From contig NW_027490183.1 of the NCBI RefSeq assembly GCF_050948175.1, forward strand, positions 744,001 to 808,000: a stretch of DNA of 64,000 nucleotides, in the 5' to 3' direction. Position numbers and translations under genes: made by a program. Positions 13,304 to 27,100 of this stretch are shown here, one piece after another. Below the pieces are notes generated by a model, which worked only from the letters and a program-made list of their open reading frames with translations, ran no database searches and had not been told where the DNA came from. This DNA comes from Xylocopa sonorina. Its lineage: Eukaryota > Arthropoda > Insecta > Hymenoptera > Apidae. How positions within the stretch are numbered: position 1 is the first letter of the stretch; the number at the start of each line of letters is the position of its first letter.

Positions 13304-15212
13304 GAATGTAAATGCGACACTTCCTTGCTAGGACATAGCATTTGCAGATGTTAACGTATCGCAGCGATAGAGTTCAAATGCTTCGTATAACGCGATATCG
13401 CATCTCATTTCTATGTCTCATGATAAGATATAATACTCAATGCGAAGTGTTATGTATTCCTCGTCTACACTTCAAACGAATGTAAATGCGAACCTTCCTT
13501 GCTAGGAAATGGCGTTTCCAGATGTCTACGCATCGAAGTTATAGAGATCTAATGCTACTTAAAACGCGATATCGCACCTCATTTCTATGTTACATGATAA
13601 GATATAATATTCATTGTGGAGTGTTATGTACACCTCGTATTCACTTAAAAAGAATGTAATTGCGATACTTCCTTGCTAGGAAATAGCGTTTGCAGATGTC
13701 TCCGTATCGAAGCAATAGAGATCTAATGCTTCTCAAATCGCGATATCGTATTTCATTTCTATGTATTGTGATAAGATATAATATTCATTGCGACGTGCCA
13801 TGTATACCTCGTATTCACTTCAAAAGAATGTAAATGCGACACTTCCTTGTTAGGAAATAGCGTTTCCAAATGTCTACGCATCGAAGCAATAGAGTTCTAA
13901 TGCTTCTTAAAACGCGATATCGCATCTCGTTCCTATTTTTCATGATAAGATATAATATTCATTGCGAAGTGTTTTGTATACCTCGCACACACTTCAAATG
14001 AATATGAACTCGACACTTCCTTCGTAGAAAATTACGTTTCCAGGTGTCTACGTATCGAAGCAATAGAGTTCTATTGCTTCTTGAAACGCGATATCGCATC
14101 TCATTTCTATGTTTCATGATAAGATATTATATTCATTACGAAGTGTTATGTATTCCTCGTCTACACTTCAAATGAATGTAAATGCGACACCTCCTTGCTA
14201 GGAAATAGCGTTTCCAGATATCTACGCATCGAAGCAATAGTGTTCTACTGCTTCTCAATTCGCATCTCATTCCTATTTATGATGATAAGTTATAATATTC
14301 ATTGTGCAGTGTTATGTATATCTCGTCTACACTTCAAATGAATGTAAATGCGAAACTTGCTTGGAGGGAAATAGAGTTTGCAGATGTCTAAGTCTCGAAG
14401 CAATAGAGTTCTAATACTTCTTAAATCGCCATATCGCATCTCATTTCGATGTTTCATGATAAGATATAATATTCATTGCGAAGTGTCATGTATACCTCGT
14501 ATTCCTTTCATAATAATGTAAATGCGATACTTCCTTGCTAGGAAATAGCGTCTGCAGATGTCTACGTATCGTAGCAATAGATTTCTAATGCCTCTTAAAA
14601 CGCGATATCGCATCTCATTTCTATGTTTCATGATAAGATATAATATTCATTGCGAAGTGTCTTGTATACCTCGCATACACTTCAAATGAATGTAAATGCG
14701 ACACTTCCTTGCTAGGAAATAGCGTCTGCATATGTCTACGTATCGTAGCAATAGAGATCGAATGCTTCTTAAATCGCCATATCGCATTTCATTTCTATGT
14801 TTCATGATAAGATATAATATTTCTTGTGGAGTATTATGTACTCCTGGTATTCACTTCAAAAGAATGTCAATGCGACACTTCCTTTCTAGGAAATAGCGTT
14901 TCCAGATGTCCAGGTATCGAAGCAATAGAGCTCTAATGCTTCTTAAAACGAGATATCGCATCTCATTTCTATGTCTCATGACAAGATATAATATTCATTG
15001 CTAAGTGTCATTTATACATTGTATTCACTTCAGAAGAATGTAAATGCGACCCTTCCATGCTAGGAAATAGCGTTTGCAGAAGTCTACGTATCCGTAGCAA
15101 TAGAGTTCTAATGCTTCTTAAAACGATATATCGCATCTCAATTCTACGTTTCATGATAAGATATAATATTCATTGTTGAGTGTCATGTATACCTCCTATA
15201 CACTTCAAATGA
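13243..15212 (+). repeat. Block B, copy 1 (about 11 monomers)
   Basis: This block matches 28895 onward at offset 15652, and its first half also matches 32541-33385. The diagnostic start is GATCAGTTATAATATTC followed by CGGTGTATC and a homopolymeric CACGTTTTTTCTTC. Further markers are ATATGAACTCGAC, the shortened monomer at 14174-14339, and CTTGGAGGGAAATAG. From about 14640 the match continues at offset 15825-15826, because the later copy has one extra monomer. It runs directly into the long 12.8 kb unit. Confidence 0.85.
14174..14339 (+). repeat. 166-bp monomer lacking the central palindrome
   Basis: Between CTTCTCAA and TTCGCATCTC, 8 bp are missing compared with the consensus. This destroys the GCGATATCGC palindrome (phase 89-98). 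The same monomer also has TATTTATGATGATAAGTT in place of the usual AT-rich box start. It recurs at 29826-29991. Confidence 0.85.
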
Positions 15213-18200
15213 ATGTAAATGCGACACTTCCTTGCTAGGACATAGCGTTTGCAGATGTTTACGTATCGCAGCAATAGAGTTCAAATGCTTCTAAAAACGA
15301 GATATCGCATCCCATTTCTGTTTCATGATAAGATATAATATTCATTGCGGAGTGTCATTTATACTTCGAATTCACTTCAAATGAATGTAAATGCGTCACT
15401 TCCTTGCTAGGTAATAGCGTTTGTAGATGTCTACGTATCGTAGCAATAGAGTTCTAATGCTTCTTAAATCGCGAAATCGCATCCCATTTCTATGTTTCGT
15501 GATAAGATATAATATTCATTGTGGAGTGTTATGTATACCTCGTGTTCACATCAAATGAATGTAAGTGTGGCACATCCTTGCTAGGAAATAGCGTCTGCAG
15601 ATGTCTACGTATCGTAGCAATAGAGTCCTAATGCTTTTTAAAAAGCGATATCGCATCTCATTCCTATGTTTCATGATCAGATATAATACTCATTGCGAAG
15701 TGTCATGTATACCTCGCATACACTTCAAATGAATGTAAATGCGACACTTCCTTCCTAGGAAATAGCGTTTGAAGATATCTACGTATCGTAGCAATTGAGT
15801 TCTAATGCTTCTTAAAACACGATATCGCATCTCAATACTATGTTTCATGATAAGATATAATATTCATTGCGAAGTGTTATGTACTCCTCATATTCACTTC
15901 AAAAGAATGTAAATGCGACACTTCCTATCTATTAAATGTCGATCGCAGATATCTACGTTTCGCAGGAATAGGGTTCTAATGCTTTTTAAATCGCGAAATC
16001 GCATCTCAATCCTATGTTTCATGATAAGATATAATATTCATTGTGCTGTGTGATGTACACCTCGTATTCACATCAAAAGAATGTAAATGCGACACTTCCT
16101 TCCTAGGAAATAGCGTTTGCTGATGGCTACGCATCGTAGCAACAGAGTTCTATCGCTTCTTAGAACACGATATCTCATCTCATTTCTATGTTTCATGATA
16201 AGATATGATATTTATTGCGAAGTGTCACTTATACCTCGCATACACTTTAATTGAATGTAAATGCGATACTTCCTTGCCAGGAAATAGCTTTTGCAGATGT
16301 CTACGTATTGAAGCGATAGAGTTCTAATGCTTCTTAAAACGCGATATCGCATCTGATCCCTATGTTTCATGATAAGATATGATATTCAATGCAAAGTGTC
16401 ATGTATACATCGTATTCACTACAAAAGAATGAAAATGCGACAATTCCTTGTTAGGAAATAGCTTTTGCTGATGTCTACGTATCGAAGCAATAAAGTTCTA
16501 ATGCATCTTATATCGCGATATCCCATCTCATTTCTATGTTTCATGATAATATATAATATTCATTCTGCAATGTTATGTATAACTCCCATTCACTTCAAAT
16601 GAATGTAAATGCGACACTTCCTTGCTAGGGAAGAGCGGTTGCAGATGTCTACGCATCGAAGCAATAAAGTTCTAATGCATCTTACATCGCGATATCGCAT
16701 CTCATTTCTATGTTTCATGATAAGTTATAATATTCATTACGAAGTTTCATGTATTCCTCGTATTCACTTCAAATGAGTGTAAATGCGACACTTCCTTGCT
16801 AGGAAATAGAGTTTGCAGATATCTACGTATCGAAGCAATAAAGTTCTAATGCATCTTACATCGCGATATCGCATCTCATTTCTATGTTTCATGATAATAT
16901 ATAATATTCATTGTGCAATGTTATTTATACCTCGCATTCACTTCAAAAGAATGTAAATGCGACACTTCCCAGCTAGGAAATAGAGTTTGCAGATGTCTAC
17001 GTGTCGAAGCAATAGAGTTCTAATGCTTCTTACATCGCGATATCGCATCTCATTCATATGTTTCGATATAAGATATAATATTCATTGTGTAGTGTTAGGT
17101 ATACCTCGCACACAATTCAAAAGATTGTAACTGCGACGCTTCCTTGCAAGGAAATGGCGTTTGCAGATGTCTACGTATCGTAGCAATAGTGTTCTGATGC
17201 TTCCTAAAACGCGATATCGCATCTCATTTCTATGTTTCATGATAAGATATGATATTCATTGCCAAGTGGCATGTATACCTCGCATACACTTCAAATGAAT
17301 GTAAATGCGACACTTCCTTGCTAGGAAATAGCGTTTGCAGTTGTCTACGTGTCGAAGCAATAGAGTTCTAATGCTTCTTAAAAAGCGCCTTCGCATCTCA
17401 TTCCTATGTTTCATGATAAGGTATAATATTCATTGTGAAGTGACATGAATACCTCGTATTCACTTCAAAAGAATGTAAATGCGACACTTCCTTGCTAGGA
17501 CGTTGCGTTTGCAGATGTCTACGTATCGATGCAGTAGAGTTCTAATGCTTCTTATACGCGCCTTTGCATCTCATTTCTACGATTCATGATAAGATATAAT
17601 ATTCATTGCGAAGTTTCATGTATTCCTCGTATTCACTTCAAAAGAATGTAAATGCGACACTTCCTTTCTATTAAATGTCGATCGCAGATATCTACGTTTC
17701 GCAGCAATAGGGTTCTAATGCTTTTTAAATCGCGAAATCGCATCTCAAGCCTGTGTTTCATGATAAGATATAATATTCATTGTGGTGTGTGATGTACACC
17801 TCGTATTCACATCAAAAGAATGTAAATGCGACACTTCCTTCCTAGGAAATAGCGTTTGCTGATGGCTACGTATCGTGGCTATAGAGTTCTGATGCTTCTC
17901 AAATCGCGATATCGCATCTCATTTCTATGTTTCGTGATAAGGTATAATATTTATTGTGGAATGTTATGTATTCCTCGTTTTCACTTCAAAAGAATGTAAA
18001 TGCGACACTTCCTTGCCAGGAAATAGCTTTTGCAGATGTCTACGTATCGAAGCGATAGAGTCCTAATGCTTCTTAAAACGGGATATCGCATCTGATCCCT
18101 ATGTTTCATGATAAGATATGATATTCAATGCGTAGTGTCATGTATACATCGTATTCACTACAAAAGAATGAAAATGCGACAATTCCTTGTTAGGAAATAG

Positions 18201-19990
18201 CGTTTGCAGATGTCTACGTATCGTAGCAATAGTGTTCTAATGCTTCTTAAATCGCCATATCGCATTTCATTTCTATGTTTCATGATAAGGTATAATATTC
18301 ATTGTGTTGTGTTATGTATACCTCGTATTCACTTCAAAAGAATGTAGTGCGACACTTCCTTGCTATTAAGCAGCGTTTGTAGTTATCTAAGTATCGAAGC
18401 AATAGAGTTCTAATGCACCTTAAATCGCGATATCGCATCTCATTTCTATGCATCATGATAAGATATAATATTCATTGTGCAGTGTTTTGTATACCTCGTA
18501 TTCGCTTCAAAAGAGTGTAAATGCGACACTTCCTTGCTAGGAAATAGCGTTTGCAGATGTCTACGTATCGTAGCATTGGAGCCCTAATGCTTCTTAAATC
18601 GCGGTATCGCATCTCATTTCTATGTTTCATGATAAGATATAATACTCATTGCGAAGTGTCTTGTATACCTCGCATACACTTCAAATGAATGTAAATGCGA
18701 CACTTCCTTGCTAGGAAATAGCGTTGGCAGATGTCTACGTATCGAAGCAATAGAGATCTAATGCTTCTTAAATCGCCATATCGCATTTCATTTCTATGTT
18801 TCATGATAAGATATAATATTCATTGCGAAGTGTCATGTATACCTCGTATTCACTTCAAAAGAATGTAAACGCGACACTTCCATGCTAAGAAATAGCGTTT
18901 GCAGATTTCTCCGTATCGAAGCAGTAGATTATTATTGCTTCTTAAATCGGGATAACGCATCACATTTCCATGTATCATGACAAAATATAATATTCATTGC
19001 GAAGTGTGACGTATACCACGTATTCACTTCAAATGAATCTAAATGCGACACTGCCTTGCTAGGAAATAGCGTTTGCAGATGTCTCCGAATCCAAGCAATA
19101 GAGTTCTAATGCTTCTTAAATCGCGATATCGCATCTCATTTCTGTGTTTCATGATAAGATATAATATTCATTGCTAAGTGTCATTTATACATTGTGTTCA
19201 CTTCAGAAGAATGTAAATGCGACTCTTCCATGCTAGGAAATAGCGTTTGCAGAAGTCTACGTATCCGTAGCAATAGAGTTCTAATGCTTCTTAAAACGAT
19301 ATATCGCATCTCAATTCTACGTTTCATGATAAGATATAATATTCATTGTGGAGTGTCATGTATACCTCCTATACACTTCAAATGAATGTAAATGCGACAC
19401 TTCCTTGCTAGGACATAGCGTTTGCAGATGTTTACGTATCGCAGCAATAGAGTTCAAATGCTTCTAAAAACGAGATATCGCATCCCATTTCTGTTTCATG
19501 ATAAGATATAATATTCATTGCGGAGTGTCATTTATACTTCGTATTCACTTCAAATGAATGTAAATGCGTCACTTCCTTGCTAGGTAATAGCGTTTGTAGA
19601 TGTCTACGTATCGTAGCAATAGAGTTCTAATGCTTCTTAAATCGCGTAATCGCATCCCATTTCTATGTTTCGTGATAAGATATAATATTCATTGTGGAGT
19701 GTTATGTATACCTCGTGTTCACATCAAATGAATGTAAGTGTGGCACATCCTTGCTAGGAAATAGCGTCTGCAGATGTCTACGTATCGTAGCAATAGAGTC
19801 CTAATGCTTTTTAAAAAGCGATATCGCATCTCATTCCTATGTTTCATGATAAGATATAATACTCATTGCGAAGTGTCATGTATACCTCGCATATGTATAC
19901 TTCAAATGAATGTAAATGCGACACTTCCTTGCTAGGAAATAGCGTTGGCAGATGTCTACGTATCGAAGCAATAGAGATCGAATGCTTCTT
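18201..19990 (+). repeat. Recurrent core segment of about 10 monomers
   Basis: This 1.79 kb segment occurs in nearly identical form five times, starting near 18201, 26206, 36116, 42204 and 50384. A diverged, partly deleted version lies at about 2645-4075. It contains recognisable monomers: TAGTGCGACACTTCC with TTGCTATTAAGCAG, CGGGATAACGCATC, CCGAATCCAAGC, a shortened CCCATTTCTGTTTCATG, and the GTGTGGCACATCC monomer. It is the most frequently amplified module in the window. Confidence 0.85.
19891..19900 (+). repeat. 4-bp insertion marker (ATATGTATAC) inside a monomer
   Basis: The usual CGCATACACTTC reads CGCATATGTATACTTC here, a net gain of 4 bp that adds a second GTATAC. Identical insertions are at 27896, 31542, 37806, 43894 and 52073. 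The homologous monomers near 3992, 15716, 33632 and 39893 lack it. It is a clean lineage tag for tracing which copies descend from one another. Confidence 0.9.
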
Positions 19991-22900
19991 AAATCGCCAT
20001 ATCGCATTTCATTTCTATGTTTCATGATAAGATATAATATTCATTGTGGAGTATTATGTACTCCTGGTATTCACATCAAAAGAATGTCAATGCGACACTT
20101 CCTTTCTAGGAAATAGCGTTTCCAGATGTCCAGGTATCGAAGCAATAGAGCTCTAATGCTTCTTAAAACGAGATATCGCATCTCATTTCTATGTCTCATG
20201 ACAAGATATAATATTCATTGCGAAGTGTCATGTATACCTCGTATTCGCTACAAATGAATGTAAATGCGACACTTCCTTCCTAGGAAATAGCGTTTACAGA
20301 TGTCTCCGTATCGAAGCAATAGAGTTCTAATGCTTCTTAAATCGCGATATCACATCTCATTTCTATGTTTCATGATAAGATATAATATTCATTACGAAGT
20401 GTAATGTATTCCTTGTCTACACTTCGAATGAATGTAAACGCGACACTTCCTTGCTAGGAAATAGCGTTTGCTGATGTCTACGTATCGTAGCAATAGTGTT
20501 CTAATGCTTCTTAAATCGCCATATTGCATTTCATTTCTATGTTTCATGATAAGGTATAATATTCATTGCGTTGTGTTATGTATACCTCGTATTCACTTCA
20601 AAAGAATGTAGTGCGACACTTCCTTGCTATTAAACAGTGTTTGTAGTTATCTAAGTATCGAAGCAATAGAGTTCTAATGCACCTTAAATTGCGATATCGC
20701 ATCTCATTTTTATGCATCATGATAAGATATAATATTCATTGTGCAGTGTTTTGTATACCTCGTATTCGCTTCAAAAGAATGTAAATGCGACACTTCCTTG
20801 CTAGGAAATAGCGTTTGCATATGTCTACGTATCGTAGCATTGGAGGCCTAATGCTTCTTAAAACGCGATATCGCATCTCATTTCTATGTTTCATGATAAG
20901 ATATAATATTCATTGCGAAGTGTCTTGTATACCTCGCATACACTTCAAATGAATGTAAATGCGACACTTCCTTGCTAGGAAATAGCGTTGGCAGATGTCG
21001 ACGTATCAGAGCAATAGAGTTCTAATGCTTCTTAAAATGCGATATCGCATCTCATTTCTATGTTTCATGATAAGGTATAACATTCATTCTGGAGTGTTAT
21101 GTATACCTAGTATTCACATCAAAAGAATGTAAATGCGACACTTCCTTGCTAGGAAATAGCTTTTGCAGATATCTATGTATCGCAGCAATAGAGTTCTAAG
21201 GCTTCTTAAAACGCGATATCGCATCTCATTTCTATGTTTCATGATAAGATATAATATTGATTGCGAAGTGTCATGTATACCTCGCATTACTTTCAAAAGA
21301 GTGTAAATGCGACACTTCCTTGCTAGCAAGTAGCGTTTGCAGATGTCAACGTATCGTAGCAATGGAGTTCTAATGCTTCTTAAATCGCGATGTCACATCT
21401 CATTTGTACGTTTCATGATAAGATATAATATTCATTACGAAGTGTAATGTATTCCTTGTCTACACTTCGAATGAATGTAAACGCGACACTTCCTTGCTCG
21501 GAAATAGCGTTTGCAGATGTCTACGTATCGTAGCAATAGTGTTCTAATGCTTCTTAAAACGCGATATCGCATTTCATTTCTATGTTTCATTATAAGATAT
21601 AATATTCATTGCGAAGTATCATGTATACCTCGCATACACTTCAAACGAATGTAAATGAGACACTTCCTTGCTAGGAAGTAGCCATGGCAGATGTCTACGT
21701 ATGGAAGCAACAGAGTTCTAATGCTTCTTAAAACGAGATATCGCATCTCATTTCTATGTTTCATGATAAGATATAATATTAATTGCGAAGCGTCATGTAT
21801 ACCTTGTATTCACCTCAAAAGATTGTACATGCGACACTCCCTTGCTAGGAAGTAGCGTTTGCAGATGTCTACGTATCGAAGCAATAGGGTTCTAATGCTT
21901 CTTAAAACGCGATATCGCATTTCATTTCTATGTTTCATTATAAGATATATTATTCATTGCGAAGTGTCATGTATACCTGGTATTCACTTCAGTGGAATGT
22001 AAATGCGACTCTTCCCTGCTAGGAAATAGCATTCGCAGATGTCTACGTATCGTAGCAAGCGTGTCATAATGATTCTTAAAACGAGATATCGCATCTCATT
22101 TCTATGTTTCATGACAACATATAATATTCATTGCGAAGTGTTATGTATACCTCGCATACACTTCAAATGAATGTAAATGCGACACTTCCTTGTTAGGAAA
22201 TAGAGTTTGCAGATGTCTACGTATCGTAGCAATAGAGTTGTAATGCTTCTTGAAATGGGATATCGCATCTCATATCTACGTTTCATGATAAGATATAGTA
22301 TTAATTGCGAAGTGTCATGTATACCTTTTATTCACTTCAGAAGAATGTAAATGCGACACTCCCTTGCTAGCAAATAACGTTTGCAGATGTCTACGTATCG
22401 TAGCAATAGAGTTCTAATGCTTCTTAAAACGCGATATCACATCACATTTCTATGTTTCATGATAAGATATAATATTCATTGCGAAGTTTCATGTATTCCT
22501 CGTATTCACTTCAAATGAATGTAAATGCAACACTTCCTTGCTAGGAAATAGAGTTTGCAGATGTCTACGTATCGTAGCAATAGAGTTCTTATGCTTCTTA
22601 TATCGCAAGATCGAATCTCAGCCCTATGTTTCACGATAAGATATAATATTCATTGTGGAGTGTTATGTATACCTCGTATTCACCTCAAAAGAATGTAAAT
22701 GCGACACTTCCTTGCTAGGAAATAGCGTTTGCAGATTTCTGCGTATCGTAGCATTAGATTTCTAATGCTTCTTAAAACGTGAAATCATATCACATTTCTA
22801 TGTTTCATGGTAAGATATAATATTCATTGCGAAGTGTTATGTATACCTCGCATACACTTCAAATGAATGTAAATGCGACACTTCCTTGCTAGGAAATAGA

Positions 22901-24130
22901 GTTTGTAGATGTCTACGTATCGTAGCAAGCGTGTTATAATGCTTCTCAAAACGAGATATCGCATCTCATTTCTATGTTTCGTGACAACATATAATATTCA
23001 TTGCGAAGTGTTATGTATACCTCGCCTACACTTCCTAAGAATGTAGATGCGACACTTCGTTACTAGGAAATAGCGATGGCAGATGTCTACGTATCGAAGC
23101 AACAGAGTTCTAAAGCTTCTTAAAAAGAGATATCGATTCCCATTTCTATGTTTCGTTATAAGATATAGTATTCATTGTGGAGTGCTATGCATACCTCGCA
23201 TTCCCTTCAAAAGAATGTAAATGCGACACTTCCTTGCTAGGAAATAGCGTTTGCAGATGTCTACGTATCGTAGCAATAGTGTTCTAATGCTTCTTAAAAC
23301 TCCATATCGCATCTGATTTCTATGTTTCATGATAAGATATAATATTCATTGCGAAGTGTCATGTATACCTCGTATTCACATAAAATGAATGTAAATGCGA
23401 CGCTTCCTTGCTAGGAAATAGCGATTGCAAATGTCTCCGTATCGTAGCAATATAGCTCTAATGCTTCTTAAAACGAGGTGTCGCATCTCATTCCTATGTT
23501 TCATGATAAGATTTAACATTCATTGCGAAGTGTTATGTATACCTCGCATACACTTCAAATGAATGTAAATCCGACACTTCCTTGCTAGGAAATAGCGTTT
23601 GCAGATGTCTACGTATCGAAGCAATAGAGTTATAATGCTTTTTAAAACGCGATATCGCATCTCATTTTTGTGTTTCATGATAAGATATAATATTCATTGC
23701 GATGTGTCTTGTATACCTCGTATTCACTTCCAACGAATGTAAATGCGACATTTCCATCCTAGGAAATAGCGTTTGCAGATATCTACGTATCGTGGAAATA
23801 GAGTTATAATGCTTTTTAAAAGGCGATATCGCATCTCATTTCTATGTTTCATGATAAGATATAATATTCATTGCGAAGTGTCATGTATACATCGTATTCA
23901 CTTCAAAAGAATGTAAAAGCGACACTTTCTTGCTTGGAAGTAGCGTTTGCAGATGTCTACGTATCGTAGCAATAGATTTCTACTGCTCCTTAAAACGCGA
24001 TATCGCATCTCATTTCTATGTTTCGTGATCAGGTATAATATTCATTGTGGATTGTTATGTATTCCTCGTATTCACTTCAAAACAATGTAAATGCGACACT
24101 TCCTTGCTAGGAAATAGCGTTTGGAGATGT

Positions 24131-24143
24131 CCACGTATCGTGG
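24131..24143. other. Dyad variant CCACG-TAT-CGTGG with both arms changed
   Basis: The consensus dyad is CTACG-TAT-CGTAG. Here the second base of the left arm and the matching base of the right arm both differ (T to C and A to G), so full complementarity is kept. Segmental copies are at 48134-48146 and 58399-58411, so these three represent one event. Confidence 0.85.
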
Positions 24144-27100
24144 CAATAGAGTTCTAATGCTTCTCAAAACGCGATATCGCATCTCATTTCTATGTTTCAT
24201 GATAAGATATAATATGCATTGCGAAGAGTCATGTATTCCTCGTCTTCACTTCAAATGAATGTAAATGCGACACTTCCTTGCTATTTAATAGCGTTTGCAG
24301 ATTTCAGCGTATCGAAGTAATAGTGTTCTAATGCTTCTTATATCGCGTTAACGCATGTCATTACTATGTTTCGAGATAAGGTATAATACTCATCGTGGAG
24401 TGTCATGTATACCTCGTATTCACTTCAAATGAATGTAAATGCGACACTTCCTTGCAAGGAGGTAGCGTTTACAGATGTCTACGTTTCGAAGCATTAGAGT
24501 TCTAATGTTTCTTATATAGCTATATCACATCTCATTTCTATGTTTCATGATAAGATATAATATTCATTGTGCAGTGTTATGTATACCTTGTATTCACTTC
24601 AAATGAATGTAAATGCCACACTTCCTTGCTAGGAAATAGCGTTGGTAGATGTCTACGTATCGTAGCAAGCGTGCTATAATGCTTCTTAAAACGAGATATC
24701 GCATCCCATTTCTATGTTTCATGATAACATATAATATTCATTGCGAAGTGTTATGTATACCTCGCATACACTTCAAATGAATGTAAATCCGACACTTCCT
24801 TGCTATTAAATAGCGTTTGCAGATATCTACGTATCGAAGCAATGGAATTCTAATGCTTCTTAAATCGCGATATCGATTCTCATTTCTATGTTTCACGATA
24901 AGATATAATATTCATTGCGGAGTGTCATGTATACTTCGGATTCACTTCAGAAGAATGCAAATGCGACACTTCCTTGCTTGGAAATAACGTTTGCAGATGT
25001 CTACGTATCGAAGCAATAGAGATCTAATGCTTCTTAAACCGTCATATCGCATCTCATTTCTGTGTTTCATGATAAGATATAATATTCATTGTGCAGTGTT
25101 ATGTATACCCAGTAATCACATCAAAAGAATGTAAATACGACACTTCCTTGCTAGGAAATAGCGTTTGCAGTTGTCTACGTATCGTAGCAGGAGGGTTCTT
25201 GTACTTCTCAAAACACGATATCGCATGTCAATTCTATGTTTCATGATAAGATATAATATTCATTGTGGAGTGTTATGTATACCTCGCACTCACTTCAAAA
25301 GAATGTAAATGCGACACATCCTTGTTACAAAATAGCGTCTGCAGATGTCTACGTATCGTAGCAATAGTGTTCTAATGCTTCTTAAAACGCGATATCGCAT
25401 TTCATTTCTATGTTTCATTATAAGATATAATATTCATTGCGAAGTATCATGTATACCTCGCATACACTTCAAACGAATGTAAATGAGACACTTCCTTGCT
25501 AGGAAGTAGCCATGGCAGATGTCTACGTATCGATGCAACAGAGTTCTAATGCTTCTTAAAACGAGATATCGCATCTCATTTCTATGTTTCATGATAAGAT
25601 ATAATATTAATTGCGAAGCGTCATGTATACCTTGTATTCACCTCAAAAGATTGTACATGCGACACTCCCTTGCTAGGAAGTAGCGTTTGCAGATGCCTAC
25701 GTATCGAAGCAATAGGGTTCTAATGCTTCTTAAAACGCGATATCGCATTTCATTTCTATGTTTCATTATAAGATATATTATTCATTGCGAAGTGTCATGT
25801 ATACCTGGTATTCACTTCAGTGGAATGTAAATGCGACTCTTCCCTGCTAGGAAATAGCGTTTGCAGATGTCTACGTATCGTAGCAAGCGTGTCATAATGA
25901 TTCTTAAAACGAGATATCGCATCTCATTTCTATGTCTCATGACAAGATATAATATTCATTGCGAAGTGTCATGTATACCTCGTATTCGCTACAAATGAAT
26001 GTAAATGCGACACTTCCTTCCTAGGAAATAGCGTTTACAGATGTCTCCGTATCGAAGCAATAGAGTTCTAATGCTTCTTAAATCGCGATATCACATCTCA
26101 TTTATATGTTTCATGATAAGATATAATATTCATTACGAAGTGTAATGTATTCCTTGTCTACACTTCGAATGAATGTAAACGCGACACTTCCTTGCTAGGA
26201 AATAGCGTTTGCAGATGTCTACGTATCGTAGCAATAGTGTTCTAATGCTTCTTAAATCGCCATATCGCATTTCATTTCTATGTTTCATGATAAGGTATAA
26301 TATTCATTGTGTTGTGTTATGTATACCTCGTATTCACTTCAAAAGAATGTAGTGCGACACTTCCTTGCTATTAAGCAGCGTTTGTAGTTATCTAAGCATC
26401 GAAGCAATAGAGTTCTAATGCACCTTAAATCGCGATATCGCATCTCATTTCTATGCATCATGATAAGATATAATATTCATTGTGCAGTGTTTTGTATACC
26501 TCGTATTCGCTTCAAAAGAATGTAAATGCGACACTTCCTTGCTAGGAAATAGCGTTTGCAGATGTCTACGTATCGTAGCATTGGAGCCCTAATGCTTCTT
26601 AAATCGCGGTATCGCATCTCATTTCTATGTTTCATGATAAGATATAATATTCATTGCGAAGTGTCTTGTATACCTCGCATACACTTCAAATGAATGTAAA
26701 TGCGACACTTCCTTGCTAGGAAATAGCGTTGGCAGATGTCTACGTATCGAAGCAATAGAGATCTAATGCTTCTTAAATCGCCATATCGCATTTCATTTCT
26801 ATGTTTCATGATAAGATATAATATTCATTGCGAAGTGTCATGTATACCTCGTATTCACTTCAAAAGAATGTAAACGCGACACTTCCATGCTAAGAAATAG
26901 CGTTTGCAGATTTCTCCGTATCGAAGCAGTAGATTATTATTGCTTCTTAAATCGGGATAACGCATCACATTTCCATGTATCATGACAAAATATAATATTC
27001 ATTGCGAAGTGTGACGTATACCACGTATTCACTTCAAATGAATCTAAATGCGACACTGCCTTGCTAGGAAATAGCGTTTGCAGATGTCTCCGAATCCAAG

